NCBI GenBank assembly: GCA_028564705.1
Contig: JAPXFQ010000184.1
Location: forward strand, 1,666,501 to 1,730,500
Length of the DNA: 64,000 nucleotides
Direction: 5' to 3'
Source: Apricaphanius iberus
Taxonomy: Eukaryota > Chordata > Actinopteri > Cyprinodontiformes > Aphaniidae
The translations under genes and the position numbers were made by a program. Under the pieces are notes generated by a model, which did not search any database, was not told the origin of the DNA, and saw only the letters and a program-made list of their open reading frames with translations. Below, piece after piece: positions 46,960-59,110 of this stretch (positions are counted from its first letter, which is position 1; every line of letters begins with the position of its first letter).

Positions 46960-47640
46960 TGTACAATGTCATTAAAAAGTTTTTGCCCAGACGTCTCTTC
47001 TTTTTGTGTTTGTGTCACACTCCAAAGTTTTCAATCATCAAACACAATTAATATGAACAAAGTCTGGAGCTATGAAAAAAAATGTTTTGAGGCTTTAGTT
47101 TTTAAGGTTCCTAATTTCCAGCAGATCAAAGGGATTTTTTACCTTTTTACATAAAAACCTTGATCTTTTGGAAATTAAGAAACATAAAAATTAATGTTAC
47201 AAATAAGACAGAATGAAAACCACAGCACTATTTTTAAGGCTACTGAACTCCAGTGAACCAAAGTGAGAGCTGTTATCCACAAATAGAAACCAATATTTAA
47301 CATCAATGATCATACCGAGGAGTGGCTGGACTACCAATATTACTCCAAGAGCTTATTTTTGACTCGTCCAGGAGGTCACCAAATCACACAGAACACCTCC
47401 AGCATTTACAGGCCTCTCTTGCCTCAGTTAAGTGGTCATGTTTCAACATGAAGAAAGAGAGAATGGGTGAAAATGGTGGTCACTAGAGAGTTACAAGGTA
47501 AAAATGCAGGTAACCACAAGGAACTCAAATGCTTGTTTTAACTTTTACAAATGCATTATTGAAAAAAATTGCAAGACTTTGGGGAAAAATATTATGTGGA
47601 CTCACAGGAAAGACGCATATGTTTTTGAATGTTGTGCATC
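46960..47640 (+). mobile_element. Tc1-like element, family B, partial
   Basis: The left-end region (TCACACTCCAAAGTTTTCAA then TCATCAAACACA) matches a third fish Tc1-like family. Transposase text follows in order: GAGAGCTGTTATCCACAAAT, GGAGTGGCTGGACTACCAAT, CAGGCCTCTCTTGCCTCAGT, and a broken equivalent of the segment leading to the first catalytic Asp near 47570-47615 (GACTTTGGGGAAAAATATTA, then TGTGGACTCACAGG where Thr-Asp-Glu is expected). The C-terminal half is missing. Stops interrupt all frames. Confidence 0.7.
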
Positions 47641-48689
47641 TCATTAGATCTGCTGTATTTATGAAGAAAAGGAAATCAGACCGACTGCTAAACACAGAGG
47701 TGGTGGGATTGTGGGACTTAATCTTAAACATGCCATTTTTGCTTAAACTCTCTACTGTCACTGAACAGTTCTTCAAAGAGCAGACCAAACTTCGTCCATT
47801 GTTATGTAAAAGATTTATTTCAGGTATTGTCAACGCATGATGATGTATGTTGCACCCAAAGGTGTCACAGCCACTAGTGCATATGTTTTTTGGGGAAATT
47901 ATTTTTTCATTACACGTTTTTAATTTCAACTTCTAAATTATATCTTTGTTTTGCATTTACTAGGGTAAGTATTGTTTGATTTTTTGATTATATGAAACAT
48001 CTAAGGGTGACCAAAAAGCAAATAAGATTCTTGTTTGAGCATGGTATGTAAAGGGTTAGGTGAGACATCTCTTGCATAACTATTTTTTGCTTACAGAAAG
48101 CTGAATGTGGTAGGAGCTTGTTCTAGTGAGCATAAATCAGGCTGTCTTTATAATGGGGTTGTTCCAAAGTGTGAATTTATGACCTCGCGGTGAACAAGTG
48201 GCATCTGCTCTCCATTGAACTCTGATGTTTTCAGAGGTAGTCGAAGTGCTGCTTTGTTTCCAGATGACTTCCCATCAAAGAAAAAGTCTGCTTCACTCAG
48301 CTGTCACCATGAACAGATAGCAGAAGTACAATGACTCACATACAACCGAGTCTTAAAGTTTGAGCAACTTGGATGCCGTTTGGCTTTGATGTTTCTTTAT
48401 GTTTTGTTCAGCTTGGTGGATGCCGTGAACCACAAAACCATTCCATTCGGTGTTTGTGAAGGCAGAGGATTAGTGGTTTCTGGAGTCCTTCTAATGAAGC
48501 CTTTTTGATGTGAGGGCCCAATTACTGCAGGGGAGCTTAGGGAGAGGGTGGGGTGTGTGTTCGTTTGGATGGGCTCCATCCACTGCGACAACCTAAATGA
48601 CCTTGCCATCCACCTTTAACTCTCATTAACACTGGTCTTCCCCTCAATGTCTGATTGTGTTTACAGCAGAATTTCAGATTTTCAGGTGA
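47641..48689. other. no gene; 48230-48610 repeat-free
   Basis: No recognised repeats. The piece around 48230-48610 is balanced in base content and may be constrained. Confidence 0.3.
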
Positions 48690-49000
48690 AAATGGTACCG
48701 ATAATGGTTTGGGATATTGTGGCTGATACCGTTCTTATGTAATGGGAAATCTGCAATAATTTCCCAGAAAATTTTTATTTACATTTTGTTTTGTGGTCAT
48801 TTTTATTAATATTTTATCTTACCTACCTCACCATCATTTGTGGTAACAAGCAGAGAATAAAATAAAACCTGTTTTCCAACTCATTTGATTTGTTTATGTG
48901 TGGTAGAAGTATTTATATTGGTACTCGGTATCAGCAAGTACTCCAATCCAAGTATCGGTATCGTATCGGTTTGAAAAATGTGGTATCGTTGCATCCCTAG
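48690..49000. mobile_element. hAT MITE copy 3
   Basis: The right end, GTGGTATCGTTGCATCCCTA, is the inverse of the CAGGGATGCAACGATACC terminus. The interior (ATTTCCCAGAAAATTTTTAT, GGTAACAAGCAGAGAATAAA, GTACTCGGTATCAG) matches the copies at 37333 and 40142. The left end is degraded (about GGTACCGATAATGG). No clear duplication. Confidence 0.75.
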
Positions 49001-50670
49001 TAATTTTCATGATAAATAAGGTTGAAATGTCAGGACTGGCTCAAAAAAGATATATAGAAATATTGTTTTACATGAAGTCAGGCAGCAACACAGCAGAGAC
49101 GTTGTACATACCGTTGGAGGAATGGGCCCAAATTGGTCAACATGTTGCAAAGATCCTTCCTGGCTTCCTCTAATCAGCAGCAGCAAATATTTGTTAGCAA
49201 ATAATAATGGGTGGGCAGTATGGCCGCTTGGCAGCATTTACCTAAGCAGTGGATCTCTGCACCTCCTTCCTATGCAGCTCCATCGATTCAGATTAAATGG
49301 ATGGACTACTCTCAATATATAAACACAGACATTCAAGTCACAAGATCAAGACCTTAGCTAGATATGATTTTGAATGCTGTTTGTAAAGTGTTAAACTGCT
49401 TTTTGTGCTGTATTTATCCCTTCCCATTCCCAAAAACAAAAGATGGGGGAGTATGTGGAAAAATAAAGCCTTCAAAGAGCTACAGTTGGCTAAAGACAAG
49501 AAGTATGAGAGAGACTGAAGACTAAAAGAGACTGCTGAAAAGCTCCCCCATCGTTTAGAGCCGTATCTGAACAAGGGTAAATATTTGGCTTGTGGGAAGG
49601 GAAGAGGTTGAATTTGTTAGTGAACATGCAAAGTGCGAGAGGACGTCTGGCTGCGCGTTCCGTGCCAGTATTGTTTGTACAAGAGGAGTGTGCGGTGAGG
49701 TGACTGAGAATTAGTGTGAGCAAAAAAACACATTTCTGGAGGGTTTGTGTGTGTGTGTTTCCGTATGTGCGTGTGTGTACATAGAATGTTTTCCTAGAAG
49801 AATGAAGGATTACAAATTCACTGCATTTAACCAAATGTCTCATTCCACCTCTGGGTCTTTTAACTGTGATTCAGCTCAGTAGCACTGTATTTTCACCATA
49901 AAATAACCATTTTGTATTTGGTTTATAAGTGACTTATTGCATTGATTAAAATACAAAATGCATGCCAAAATTGTTTCTTTTTAAACTAAACTGCAGGAGC
50001 TTTCCTTCCAAGTGAAACCTAACTATCCCTTGTTGAACTTCAGTTGTTAGTTTCTTCACGATTAATGTCTGCTAGCTGTACTATAGAGGTTTTGTGTTGA
50101 TTTGATTAATATAAGCATTGTTAATGCAAGAGAAATTCACATTTTTGCATTACCCCCCTTTCCACTGGATGCGTCAGTCCAACATTGTAATGTAGCTGTA
50201 GCAGCAGCACGTCGTACGCAGCTGATAGCCACCGCTGTAGTCAATAGAATCCTTACTTTTCGACATTTTCGATAGGGGAAGACAGGAAATCAGACGGCTC
50301 GACATCCGGAAATATTCAAAATAAAAGAAACGTGCTTCTTTCCGGTTGCTTTACTTAAAAAAAAAGTTCACTACCTGTGCGGCCCAGTGAGAAGTCAGTA
50401 CCTCACTGGAGAGCCTCATTTGTGCTTCATCAATGACGACAAATGGAGCACTCAATCCTGTATGCCCAGTCACACTTTTTTTTAGATGTGCATATAAACA
50501 TACTGAGTGTCTTACCAACTGTGGAAACGTTTCTGAGCAGTTTCAACTGTCCATCCAATGTCTATACTTGCTTATCCTTGCAAGGTTTGAACAGTTTCAG
50601 TTACGAGAATCTAGAAGTTCCATCAGTGCAAGAAATTCAGAGTGAAAACTGTTCAAACATCTAGACTTAA
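49001..50670. other. no gene; possible half-MITE near 50150-50400
   Basis: Mostly unique-looking. The text CCCCTTTCCACTGGATGCG at 50156-50174 resembles a MITE terminus, but the partner end is not found. An impure GT tract lies at about 49745-49778. Confidence 0.3.
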
Positions 50671-50806
50671 GCAATATCACACTCAGTGTTGTGCCGTTAT
50701 GCCGAATATCAGCACTGGTGTGATTCGGTCATAGGCACGGAGCTGCAGATAATCACACCAGTAGTGATATTCTGCACAACAGCACAAACTGGAGTGTAAT
50801 TTTGCT
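50671..50806. mobile_element. palindromic MITE, about 136 bp
   Basis: Left arm (GTTGTGCCGTTATGCCGAAT then ATCAGCACTGGTGTGATT) and right arm (AATCACACCAGTAGTGATAT then TCTGCACAACAGCACAAAC) are inverted copies separated by about 25 bases, so the whole unit can fold into one hairpin. The outer ends read GCAATATCACACT and AGTGTAATTTTGC. No coding. Confidence 0.8.
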
Positions 50807-50995
50807 TTTATACAACAGTTCTACAAGCTCATTGTATTTTTTTAACAATATTAAACAAAAATAGATAATGATTTGTTTGTTTGTTTATTGAATAATTTGT
50901 GTAGCTCCGCCAACACAAATAGTTCCAACTGTAAGGAAGACAAGGCTGTTGTCAGGCAAAACAAACATTTCCTATACACAAAAACGTCAAACATT

Positions 50996-51225
50996 ATGGT
51001 ACATTCACACCGCACGCTTTTTCGCCGTCAAAAAACGCTCACAAACTTATTACGTTTGAAGCCATAGACATGGTTAGAAGCCTATACATTTTTAAGGCTG
51101 CAGCTAGCAAAGTGCTTAGGCGGCTTTTCTCTGCCTGATCTTTTAAACAATAGTGGATAGTGGCTGGCTAGACAACGTCGACGTCGGGCGATGTCACTAC
51201 AGTGAGATGCTCTGATTGGTTGACA
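50996..51225. mobile_element. right-truncated copy of the 25888 MITE
   Basis: It starts TACATTCACACCGCACGC (compare TGCGTTCAGACCGCAGGC) and follows the other copy through GCTAGCAAAGTGCTTAGGCG, TTTTCTCTGCCTGATCTTTT and CACTACAGTGAGATGCTCTG, then stops after GATTGGTTGACA. The right half is absent, replaced by a CT-rich segment. Confidence 0.7.
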
Positions 51226-51600
51226 CTCAGAGGACTCTGCGCCGCTACCTCCGCTGGATTGGGTTTCCTCTACTCACCTACGTCCTCAAAATCTGCTCGC
51301 CTGCCCGTCCGTCCACTCCACCTGCACAAACACAGTTCGAGGATCACATCCCCTTTAGCCAGCCACAGAATCCAACTACCTCCTCCTGAGCATGCTTTCT
51401 CGGGTCCTCCAGTTAGATCCACTTCTTCTTAGTTTATTCCCCATATTGCTCACTTTACTAAAATCTCTTTACCTTCCCATCACAGTGTGTTCCTCCAACC
51501 CGACCTAGCGATTTCCCTGAGACAACAGAAAACCAGACTTGAAATATATCTTTCTTAAACTTTTATTCTGCCTCCGTGTCTCTGAATCAAAATCAGGACA
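51226..51600 (+). mobile_element. possible LTR-like remnant
   Basis: CT-rich text with a polyadenylation-like end (CTTTCTTAAACTTTTATTCT then GCCTCCGTGTCTCTGAATC) in the style of fish retrotransposon LTR 3' ends. It begins abruptly where the MITE is cut, so its insertion may have truncated the MITE. No TG/CA borders or duplication confirmed. Confidence 0.25.
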
Positions 51601-54600
51601 CTCTCATTGAATGTCTCATGTCCAATCAAATTACTGGGTCGAAACAAACTGTTGTATACAAAGCATTAGATCAGAATTAGATCAGAGAAGATTAGATACA
51701 ATTATAAATGTTTAGGTGTAACGTTCTGTGTTCTGAAAAGAGGCAGCTCCCAGTAAACACATTTTACACCTCATTTACGTGAACATTTCACCATCAGCTC
51801 ATTCATTTTTGACTGGGTGGTCTTTGAGGAGGCAAGGATGTCGGAAAGGAGCAATCTGTGGGCTGAGTGATTTCATAAACATAGACAAGAGAGGAAGTGG
51901 AGGACACGCACTTTGTGGCGTGGCTATGCTGGGTCAGTGGGGGTTGCAGTGGTCAAAGAGGGTGTGAGTTCCTCTGAGATGAGTGTGTATGGGGAGGTGG
52001 ATGTGTGTGGGGGGGTGCTGCTGGATGCCAGCAGGGTTCTGTTTGCATCTCCAGACAGACCCGGGGAGGCAAGATCTTATCTGGCGCGTGCCTTGGCCGC
52101 TGTTTCCCACACTCTGCATGCTCCACTGCCAGGAGGGGAGGGGAGGAGGGAAAGAATGATGGTCATGTGTGTGTGCGTGTCATGCCAGTAGGGGTCTGGT
52201 CCTGTCAACTTACACTGTTTTGACTGCCATGACATAATGTGCCTCAATACAGTGACCCCTCTCCCCTCCGTTTCAGTACACACACATACCCCCTTTCCTC
52301 TTCTCTTTCTTCTTCAAATGTCCCGCACAACAACTACGGGCCTCCTTTTCTGTGAATGTCGCATATTTGGCTTTTCATCACTGCCCACATTTTTTCTAAA
52401 AGCCACCATTCCTCCCCTTTTTTGCCCCCCCCCCCCCGACTATGTCTTGCACTTTGATTGGGGCTTTGGTAGGATTAAACCCCCTCCTTAGCCCCCAACC
52501 ATCCCCAATGCGTCTCGCTTTTCTTTTGCTGCATGCAATGAATGAGAAGCATTGAACCATTACAGGACATATTGCAGAGATTAGGTTATGATCTTGGCAG
52601 CTTCGTTAAAGAAAAGTTCCTCAGACCGAATTCTGTATTTATTCTGTCGAAAGCATGAAGGTATGTATACACATCCCTGTCTTAAAAATTTATTTTACTA
52701 AATATATATATATATAATGTCGTTCATTGCCATTTATTTCACACTCCATCATCACCATGTTCTGAGGCACCCATCTGGTGATGTGGGCAGAAGGCTTGGT
52801 GCAGGTCATTGACGCTTTTCTTTGTGATGGTCACTTAGACCTTAGGAACGAGTATCAAAATAATTACAGAGATGACGTTCTGCATCTTACAAATAGAATG
52901 TGTCTTGTCATTATCTATTTGTTCTCCATTAGATACCCCAAAACAGCAGCAAAAACTATTTCAACTTGTTCGGGGCCTGTTCAGTACTGATTTAGCATAT
53001 AAAAAGTCCCGCTGACTAAAGGTATTGGCTGGTTATGAGTTTCAAGGTGGTGCAGAGGATTGGTTTCTAGCAGGACAACAACTCTAAATAAACATAAAGT
53101 CAGAGAAATCATGGCACTTTCAAATCAAAGTGTAAGTAGAATGTGCGTTAACGGTCCAGTCAAAGTCCAGACCAACATCTGTGATTGGGATTAGATATTT
53201 ATGTCAAAGATTCTTTTCCTCCAGAAAAGCTGAGCTTAAGCAATTTTACAATTAATAAGTTGCAGAAACATTCAATCTCTAGCTGTGAAAATCTGTTAGA
53301 GACATATAGCAAACAAATTGCAGCAGTTTTTGTAGTAAAATGCGATTATGCAAAAATATTGATTCAATGGGGTTTGAATGTAGAAAATCTTATTCTTTTA
53401 GGATTTTGCTGTATGTGTACATAAATAAGTTCAGGAGTCATTCATATTTTTGCAAGGCACTATGCTGTAGATTAATGTTAACATATTGCAATTTTATCAA
53501 ACAGCTACATTTTTGTGTATTTCTAACTGCATGCTGGGTAGTGACCAGCTTTCAAAGAGTTATCTGGATAGTTTTATTTATTTTTTTGCATATTTTGGTG
53601 ATTCACACCAGATGGAACCATGAGCCCCTTACTGTACATCTGCTGCCACCACTTCAAGGTTCAGAAGCTGGTGGGTGCTTGCAGCCACCCCCACAGATGG
53701 GAACCAATCGATGCAGCCTCCACCAGCATTCTCCTGGCCCGCTGGCTGCTGCCGTCTGAGAATGAGAGGCAGTGGGATGTGTCTGATTGGGAGGGCGGAT
53801 GCAAAGAAAGATGGGGAGAATGAGTGCGTATCAGGGGAGAGATGAGGAAACAAAATGCAAGGTGAGGATGAAGAAAAGGGAGGTAGGGTGGGAGAAAGAT
53901 GAAATATATTCCCTGGCTGACTCATTCTCTCTTTTACATCCCTCCCTTGTTCTGAACCACACATATCCAGGATCCCCTGAGAGGACACACAAACATGCAC
54001 CGACCCACACTTATGAACACACTCCCTCAGCTTGCCAAGTGCTCCTGTGCCCCTGCTCATCTGCGTGGGGAGGAGGCCTGCAGGCAGTCTGGGCCCTTAC
54101 ATGCCCTCTCGTTACACACACAGATGTATGCACACACACTCCCGGGCAAACACAGAAGCTGTGTGTGAGACACGCTCTGATCCTGCAACCTGATGATGAA
54201 AGACAGGCAGCCGGGCTCCTGTCTTGGTGCCAGAGAGCAGGACCCGAACGGAGCGCTCTTATTCTTGATCCTCCACCTCTGCCTCCTCCGTGTTCAACGC
54301 CGTTGGATTCATTTGAATTTCACCACCGTTTTGCTGCACTTCTTTTTTATTTCAAATGACTTTCTGTTGCAATCTAACTGGATTGTGGAATGCAACTGTG
54401 ATCCCCAGGGCTAAAGAGGTCAAAAGTTCAGTGTTTATAATATATTTTTTTAAATACAATAAAAAAAGTGTTTTCTTTGCAGAAATTAAATGACTGTGTC
54501 ATGAATATTCCATGTTCTGTATAACACCTCAGCTGAATGGCAGAGTGCAGTGCTTCTTGTTTTTACATGGATTGCCCCCAGCCTCACACCTGGCCGGACA

Positions 54601-54735
54601 GGAATTCCGGTTCCACCTCTCATTCACTAGCTTCCACATCCACCCCTTAACCCATCCCCTGCAAACCAAGAGACAGCAGAACACCTTTTTTTTCTTTTGC
54701 CACACAACCTAAACTCTCTGGTCTAAATAAAACCT
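51601..54735. other. no gene seen
   Basis: Repeat-poor. There is a C-run at about 52425-52437 and a short TA run at 52702-52715. The 190-codon frame at 53787-54359 has CA-rich low-complexity content and no domain. Confidence 0.35.
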
Positions 54736-55150
54736 GTTGCCCACATTCCTGAGGTGTTTAGAGAGGATGAGCTTTATGTCTGATTGTCTGAGGGATGAAA
54801 GCATAAATAAGACTGAGTACGAAAGAGGGATCCCACTTGATTGTTTTGATGGATTGCACACAAACCCCGTTAGTCTGGGTAAAGCAGGAAGATCACACAC
54901 TATCCCTGTCACAGCCTCTCAGATCAGTCTTTGCAGCGCTTCCTGTAATCCCTCCTCTGTAACATTAATTATAAACTGGTGCTTTGTGTCCTGTGGACCA
55001 ACCGTGACTTTCTCAGGACAATTAAAGTTACTCAGCAGAAGAAAGGGGGATGAGGGGGGCAGAAAGGAGGACCAGGAATGGAGTCAGAGAATCGGACTGG
55101 AATTGAATCTAAAAGCTCTGAAATCATTCAACGGTTGAGATGAGAGTGGG
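54736..55150. promoter_or_regulatory. candidate conserved non-coding element
   Basis: Repeat-free and balanced in composition. It contains AACATTAATTATAAACTGG (clustered homeodomain cores) near 54960-54979 and CAGGACAATTAAAG nearby. A 133-codon frame crosses it without a domain. The suspicion is based on motif density only. Confidence 0.22.
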
Positions 55151-55441
55151 AGTTTGGGGCAGGGCGTATAGAGTGTCTACATTCAATTCAAAAAAGGGAC
55201 AAGGCATAGGTGCTGGAGCCTTTTACAATGTTGCATAAGTGAGGATTTTAACATAAGCCGAGGCCCCTCAGTTGAAGGATAAACACGGAATGGCTAGGTG
55301 GGCAAAAGCTGAGTGAGTGGGGGAGGAGGCGGATTAACCACCATCTCAGGGGAGTCTTCATCTGATGTGTGGGAAACAAATGCCAGGTCTAGTTCTATAC
55401 ATTAATGTGTGAAGGATACAAAGTCCTAGCATGTTCATTTA
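55151..55441. other. no gene seen
   Basis: Unique-looking, purine-rich in part. Confidence 0.4.
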
Positions 55442-56415
55442 AAAGTATTCATAATCCTTGACCTTCTTTACATTTTGTACTGCCATGCCATAGAAGCACA
55501 GCAAATACTTTCTACTTTTCACTTTCTTTTTGTCAATATGCCGACACCAAGTAGAGCATAATTGTGAATTGGAAGGAAAGTGGTACTTGGTTTTTAACAA
55601 TATTTTTACACCCACCCCTGCCAATCATGTGTAAAGCCACCTTTTGCTGAAGTTTTTTTCAGGGTGTGTCTTAAGTAAGTCAGTAGGTAAGCAAATAAGT
55701 AACACTTTCTTTATTTAGCACTGCTCTGTGCATAAAACCAAAATGCTTCACAAGAACCAAGGATGCAGAAGAATAATACAAATTAAGAAAAGGTTGATTT
55801 AAACAGCTATGTTTTATTTGGCTTTGAAAAGTGTATAGAGAATCCATAGATTCTCTAGACAAAAGGGAAGGGCTTTCCAGAGTCTGGGGGCTGCTAAACA
55901 AAATGCTCTGACTTCTTTTGTTACCATCTTAATATGGGAACACATAGCAGGCCCTGCTCACAGGAGCCCAGGAAACTGTCAGGAACATACTGTATAGATG
56001 CAGAACCCCTCTGAAATAACTTGGTTCCTGTCTGTGAAGCGCTCTCCAAGTCAGCAAAATAATGTTAAATTGCACTCCAAAAGGAACCAGAAGGCAGTGC
56101 AGTTGTAGCAAGGTTGGACTGACATGTGAAAGCTTCGAGTATTTTGTCAGAAATTTGGCAGCAACAATTTGAACAAGTTACAACCGTTCTAGGGAGCTTT
56201 TGCTTAGAACACTCAGTCAGACTGGATTGAGAGGTGATTGTGTTATAAATATTTTCAGTTCAGTTTTAGTCACATCTGAACTAAACACCTGTTTCCTTGC
56301 TGTGACTCTCACATGGCTTGTGATAAACTCCACTAATGGCCAGATTTATTGAGTGCATGACTAATTTATCCCACCTGAGCTGTGGATCTCTGCAACTCCT
56401 CCAGAGTTATAACCT
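55442..56415 (-). mobile_element. Tc1-like family A copy, split by a later insertion
   Basis: The left part (55442-55678) starts AGTATTCATAATCCTTGACC and contains GAGCATAATTGTGAATTGG and AGCCACCTTTTGCTGAAG, the outer region of family A. The right part (about 56275-56415) resumes with CATGGCTTGTGATAAACTCC, GCCAGATTTATTGAGTGCAT and GAGCTGTGGATCTCTGCAAC, further along the same family. The transposase would be on the minus strand and is largely deleted. The block between them is a different repeat. Confidence 0.65.
55680..56260. repeat. interspersed repeat nested in the Tc1-like copy
   Basis: It contains AGAGTCTGGGGGCTGCTAAA, ACATAGCAGGCCCTGCTCAC and GAACCAGAAGGCAGTGCAG, a sequence order I recall from a common but, to me, unclassified fish repeat. 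It separates two collinear parts of the family A element, so it inserted later. No obvious terminal repeats. Confidence 0.45.
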
Positions 56416-57509
56416 CAGAGGATAACAAAAGCGTACCGAAACACACGACTGCTGTTTTCATTCCTAAAATGGACAACGGACATAACCAAGAACGTGTTAT
56501 GTACACATCTTTGGAAATAAAAAAGTTTGGAATGACAACAGCAGCACTTGTAAAACATGACGAACTCCTCTTTCTCTCCCTCTGTTTGCGTGATTTCTGT
56601 ATGCATATCCCCATGTGGGCATATGCATTTGCAACGCTTTGGATGACGGCTCTCCCTACCTGGTGTTCCAATTGCCAAGCCTCACCTGAATACATTCAAG
56701 CAGTTAATTACGGTCTCACCACTGGACTTCCCTTGTCAGTGTTCCAGGTATCCGCAACCGTAATTTTCACCACATCACTGTTTCAATAAAAAAAATTACA
56801 ATAAAAATTCTATTATTATTTTAAGAATTGGTCTCCTTAGTGAAGCTTTGCATCTGGGTCAGGATGCTTAAGTCAAATATGACCTTTTTCTTTACAGTAT
56901 TTCTTCAGCCAAATGAGTGAAATTAAGGCGATCTCTTTTTGTCTAGTGTCATAAAAGCTAATCAGCCTTCTTAGAGATTATTTTGTGACACCTTATTTGC
57001 TCCAGACTGTAGAAAAATATTTACAAATTTCTCAAATGTATCCAACGCAAACTACTTTTCATACTTGATTATGTTGTAAACTATCCAAAGCAACCTGACC
57101 CTAAGTGAAAAATCAGCCCTCCCCCCATTCATAAATTAAAAAAAAGATTATTCACATTATTGGGTTCAGTAAAAGCAAAAAAAGGCATTTGTATACTGTC
57201 TCACATACAGCCGATAAGCACAGGATGAAAATAGTTACAATACTGCTTTTTATATTTTTCGATTCCAAGGAACCACAAACAGACCCCATATCCCAAAAAA
57301 CAGGAGAAAAACAGCATCAATCTAAAAGACTGCATATGTTTTTTTTTGCTGCACTGTGGTTGTTGTAAAAACTAAAAGTAAAGCCCATGTGCATGTCTGA
57401 ATAGGTGACTGATCTTACAGAAATATATGCCTAGAGGTAGAAGTTTGCATTTAGCTCCTTGTTGGTTACCTGACCCTCATCAGTTGTTTTTTTTCTTTTC
57501 TTTTTTCAG
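56416..57509. other. no gene seen
   Basis: Overlapping frames at 56366-56789 on both strands lack motifs; the left part is transposon-derived. Confidence 0.35.
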
Positions 57510-57682
57510 TGCAGCAAAGCATGATTCGGATGTCTTGACATTAATGTCAGAGGACGAGGCAGTTGAAGGCGGTAGGGAAGTAGATGCACCCCCTACAATC
57601 CACGCCAAGTGTGCCACAGGCAAAGAAAAAGCTACACAAGGAATTGTAACGTCTTCTGACTTGGTAAAGAAACCAAGGACAG
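57510..57682 (+). CDS. candidate coding exon, gene unknown
   Basis: A long T-rich tract ending CTTTTTTCAG at 57500-57509 is a strong acceptor-like signal. The next 173 bp stay open and end at AGGACAG followed by GTAGCG, a possible but weak donor. The exon-like peptide starts AAKHDSDVLTLMSEDEAVEG and ends SSDLVKKPRTG, acidic at first and basic at the end. I recognise no family. An alternative donor, CTTG followed by GTAAAG, lies at about 57663. If the frame is not spliced it stops at TAA 57718-57720. It could be a host exon, an exon of a decayed transposon, or chance. Confidence 0.28.
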
Positions 57683-58654
57683 GTAGCGCCTTGCTCCACC
57701 GAAACATTTTAAAATTGTAAACAAGACCTTGGAATAAAATTACAGTGTTCTTTGTTGCTATTTTTTAAATACCCTAGATACTTTACAAGAGGGAGTGTAT
57801 GGTTTGTGTGTTTTTCCCCTTTACCTCTAGAGAAAATCCTGTAGCCAGTGTTGTTCTTGATTAGCTTCCACTGCCTCATGAACATTTGTGTGCAAACAAT
57901 GTCTTACAAACCATAAAGTTAAAGACGTCGTTTAGCTCAAAACCCTTTTAACATCTTAATAATAGATCAAATAATGCATTTCCTCCAAGGTTGTGGTGCC
58001 TTATAAGACATTACTTCCTGTACATTAGGAGGTAGGAGGGATGTTGGGATGTTTGAGATAGAACGTCAGATTTAAAGTTTGTTATAACTTTTTAAGTTAT
58101 GCCTACAGTTCAGGCACTAAAAAGACTGATTGTAAAAGTGTAATTAAGGACCTAATTACTTATAGCTTAAAATATCCTCTTTCAGTGTTTCACTTAAATA
58201 AAAGGTTGCAGCATGACACTAAAACCTCTATCCAAACAGCAGAGATGCATCGGGAGCTTGATGCTCTCTGGTGCTTTTGAGTGTTTTGGTGTATTGTAAA
58301 CAAAGCTTCAAATAAATGATTCCATTTACTGAACCCTTAATTATGTGAACCATGCAAGATTTTCATTTGGGCAATGTAAAAAAAAAATTGGTGAATAATT
58401 TGGTTTAAATACAACATTGGGGCTTTGTTTAGTATAAATTAGCATGATGTAAATTGGGAGTTCTTTTCATTCCTGGTAGCTGAGGAATGAAAAAATCATT
58501 TATATATTATTGACATTAACCCTTTAGAGACCAACATCTGACTTTATTCAAACTGTTAGGTAATTTACCTCACTTGTATTCGATAGCCCAGCTAGGAATT
58601 CTTGGTTTGGGTAGCTGTGAACGAAAGTGAGAACCATTAACCACAAATGTAGAA
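57683..58654. other. no gene seen
   Basis: AT-rich without recognised features. Confidence 0.4.
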
Positions 58655-58715
58655 GGCAGGGCAAGGCAATTTTATTTGTATAGAACACTTTCAACACAAG
58701 GCATGATAGCAGGTT
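58655..58715 (-). mobile_element. LINE 3'-end fragment
   Basis: GGCAAGGCAATTTTATTTGT followed by ATAGAACACTTTCAACACAA is, in reverse complement, the terminal segment of a fish LINE of the L2 kind. Only about 60 bp remain. Confidence 0.5.
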
Positions 58716-59110
58716 GTTAAAGGAGGGGTGGCACGTTCTTCTCAGGCTGACAGAGCAATTCTGTGGTACAGTACACTTATAATATTACAGTAAATCGATC
58801 TGTAAGTTCAATAAATGATATATACTACCTATTTGAAAAATTGCACTCACAATATATCCAAACTAAATGCCTTGAAATTACATGCATGTCTCTTGAAAAG
58901 CCTGAGACATTCCTTCTTCGACACGCTGTCTTCAACGTCATGTCAACATTTTCCAGTCACATGGGCTTGAAGCATTACATTATTGCTGCTGCTTTTTCTT
59001 CACTGCTATTAGCGGCAGTGGTCGGCGGCATCTCGTCAATTCTCTCCCCCGTTCTTAGAAACAGCACGGCCGGGCACCACTGGCTGGTGGCATATTATAA
59101 TTTACGAAGC

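Noticed and set aside
47525..47929. Overlapping 134- and 103-codon frames on opposite strands
   Set aside because: Left part is Tc1 transposase remnant; the rest has no motif.
53787..54359. 190-codon plus-strand open frame
   Set aside because: Low-complexity charged and His/Thr-rich content from CA-rich DNA, no recognised domain, and an equally long antisense frame overlaps its left part.
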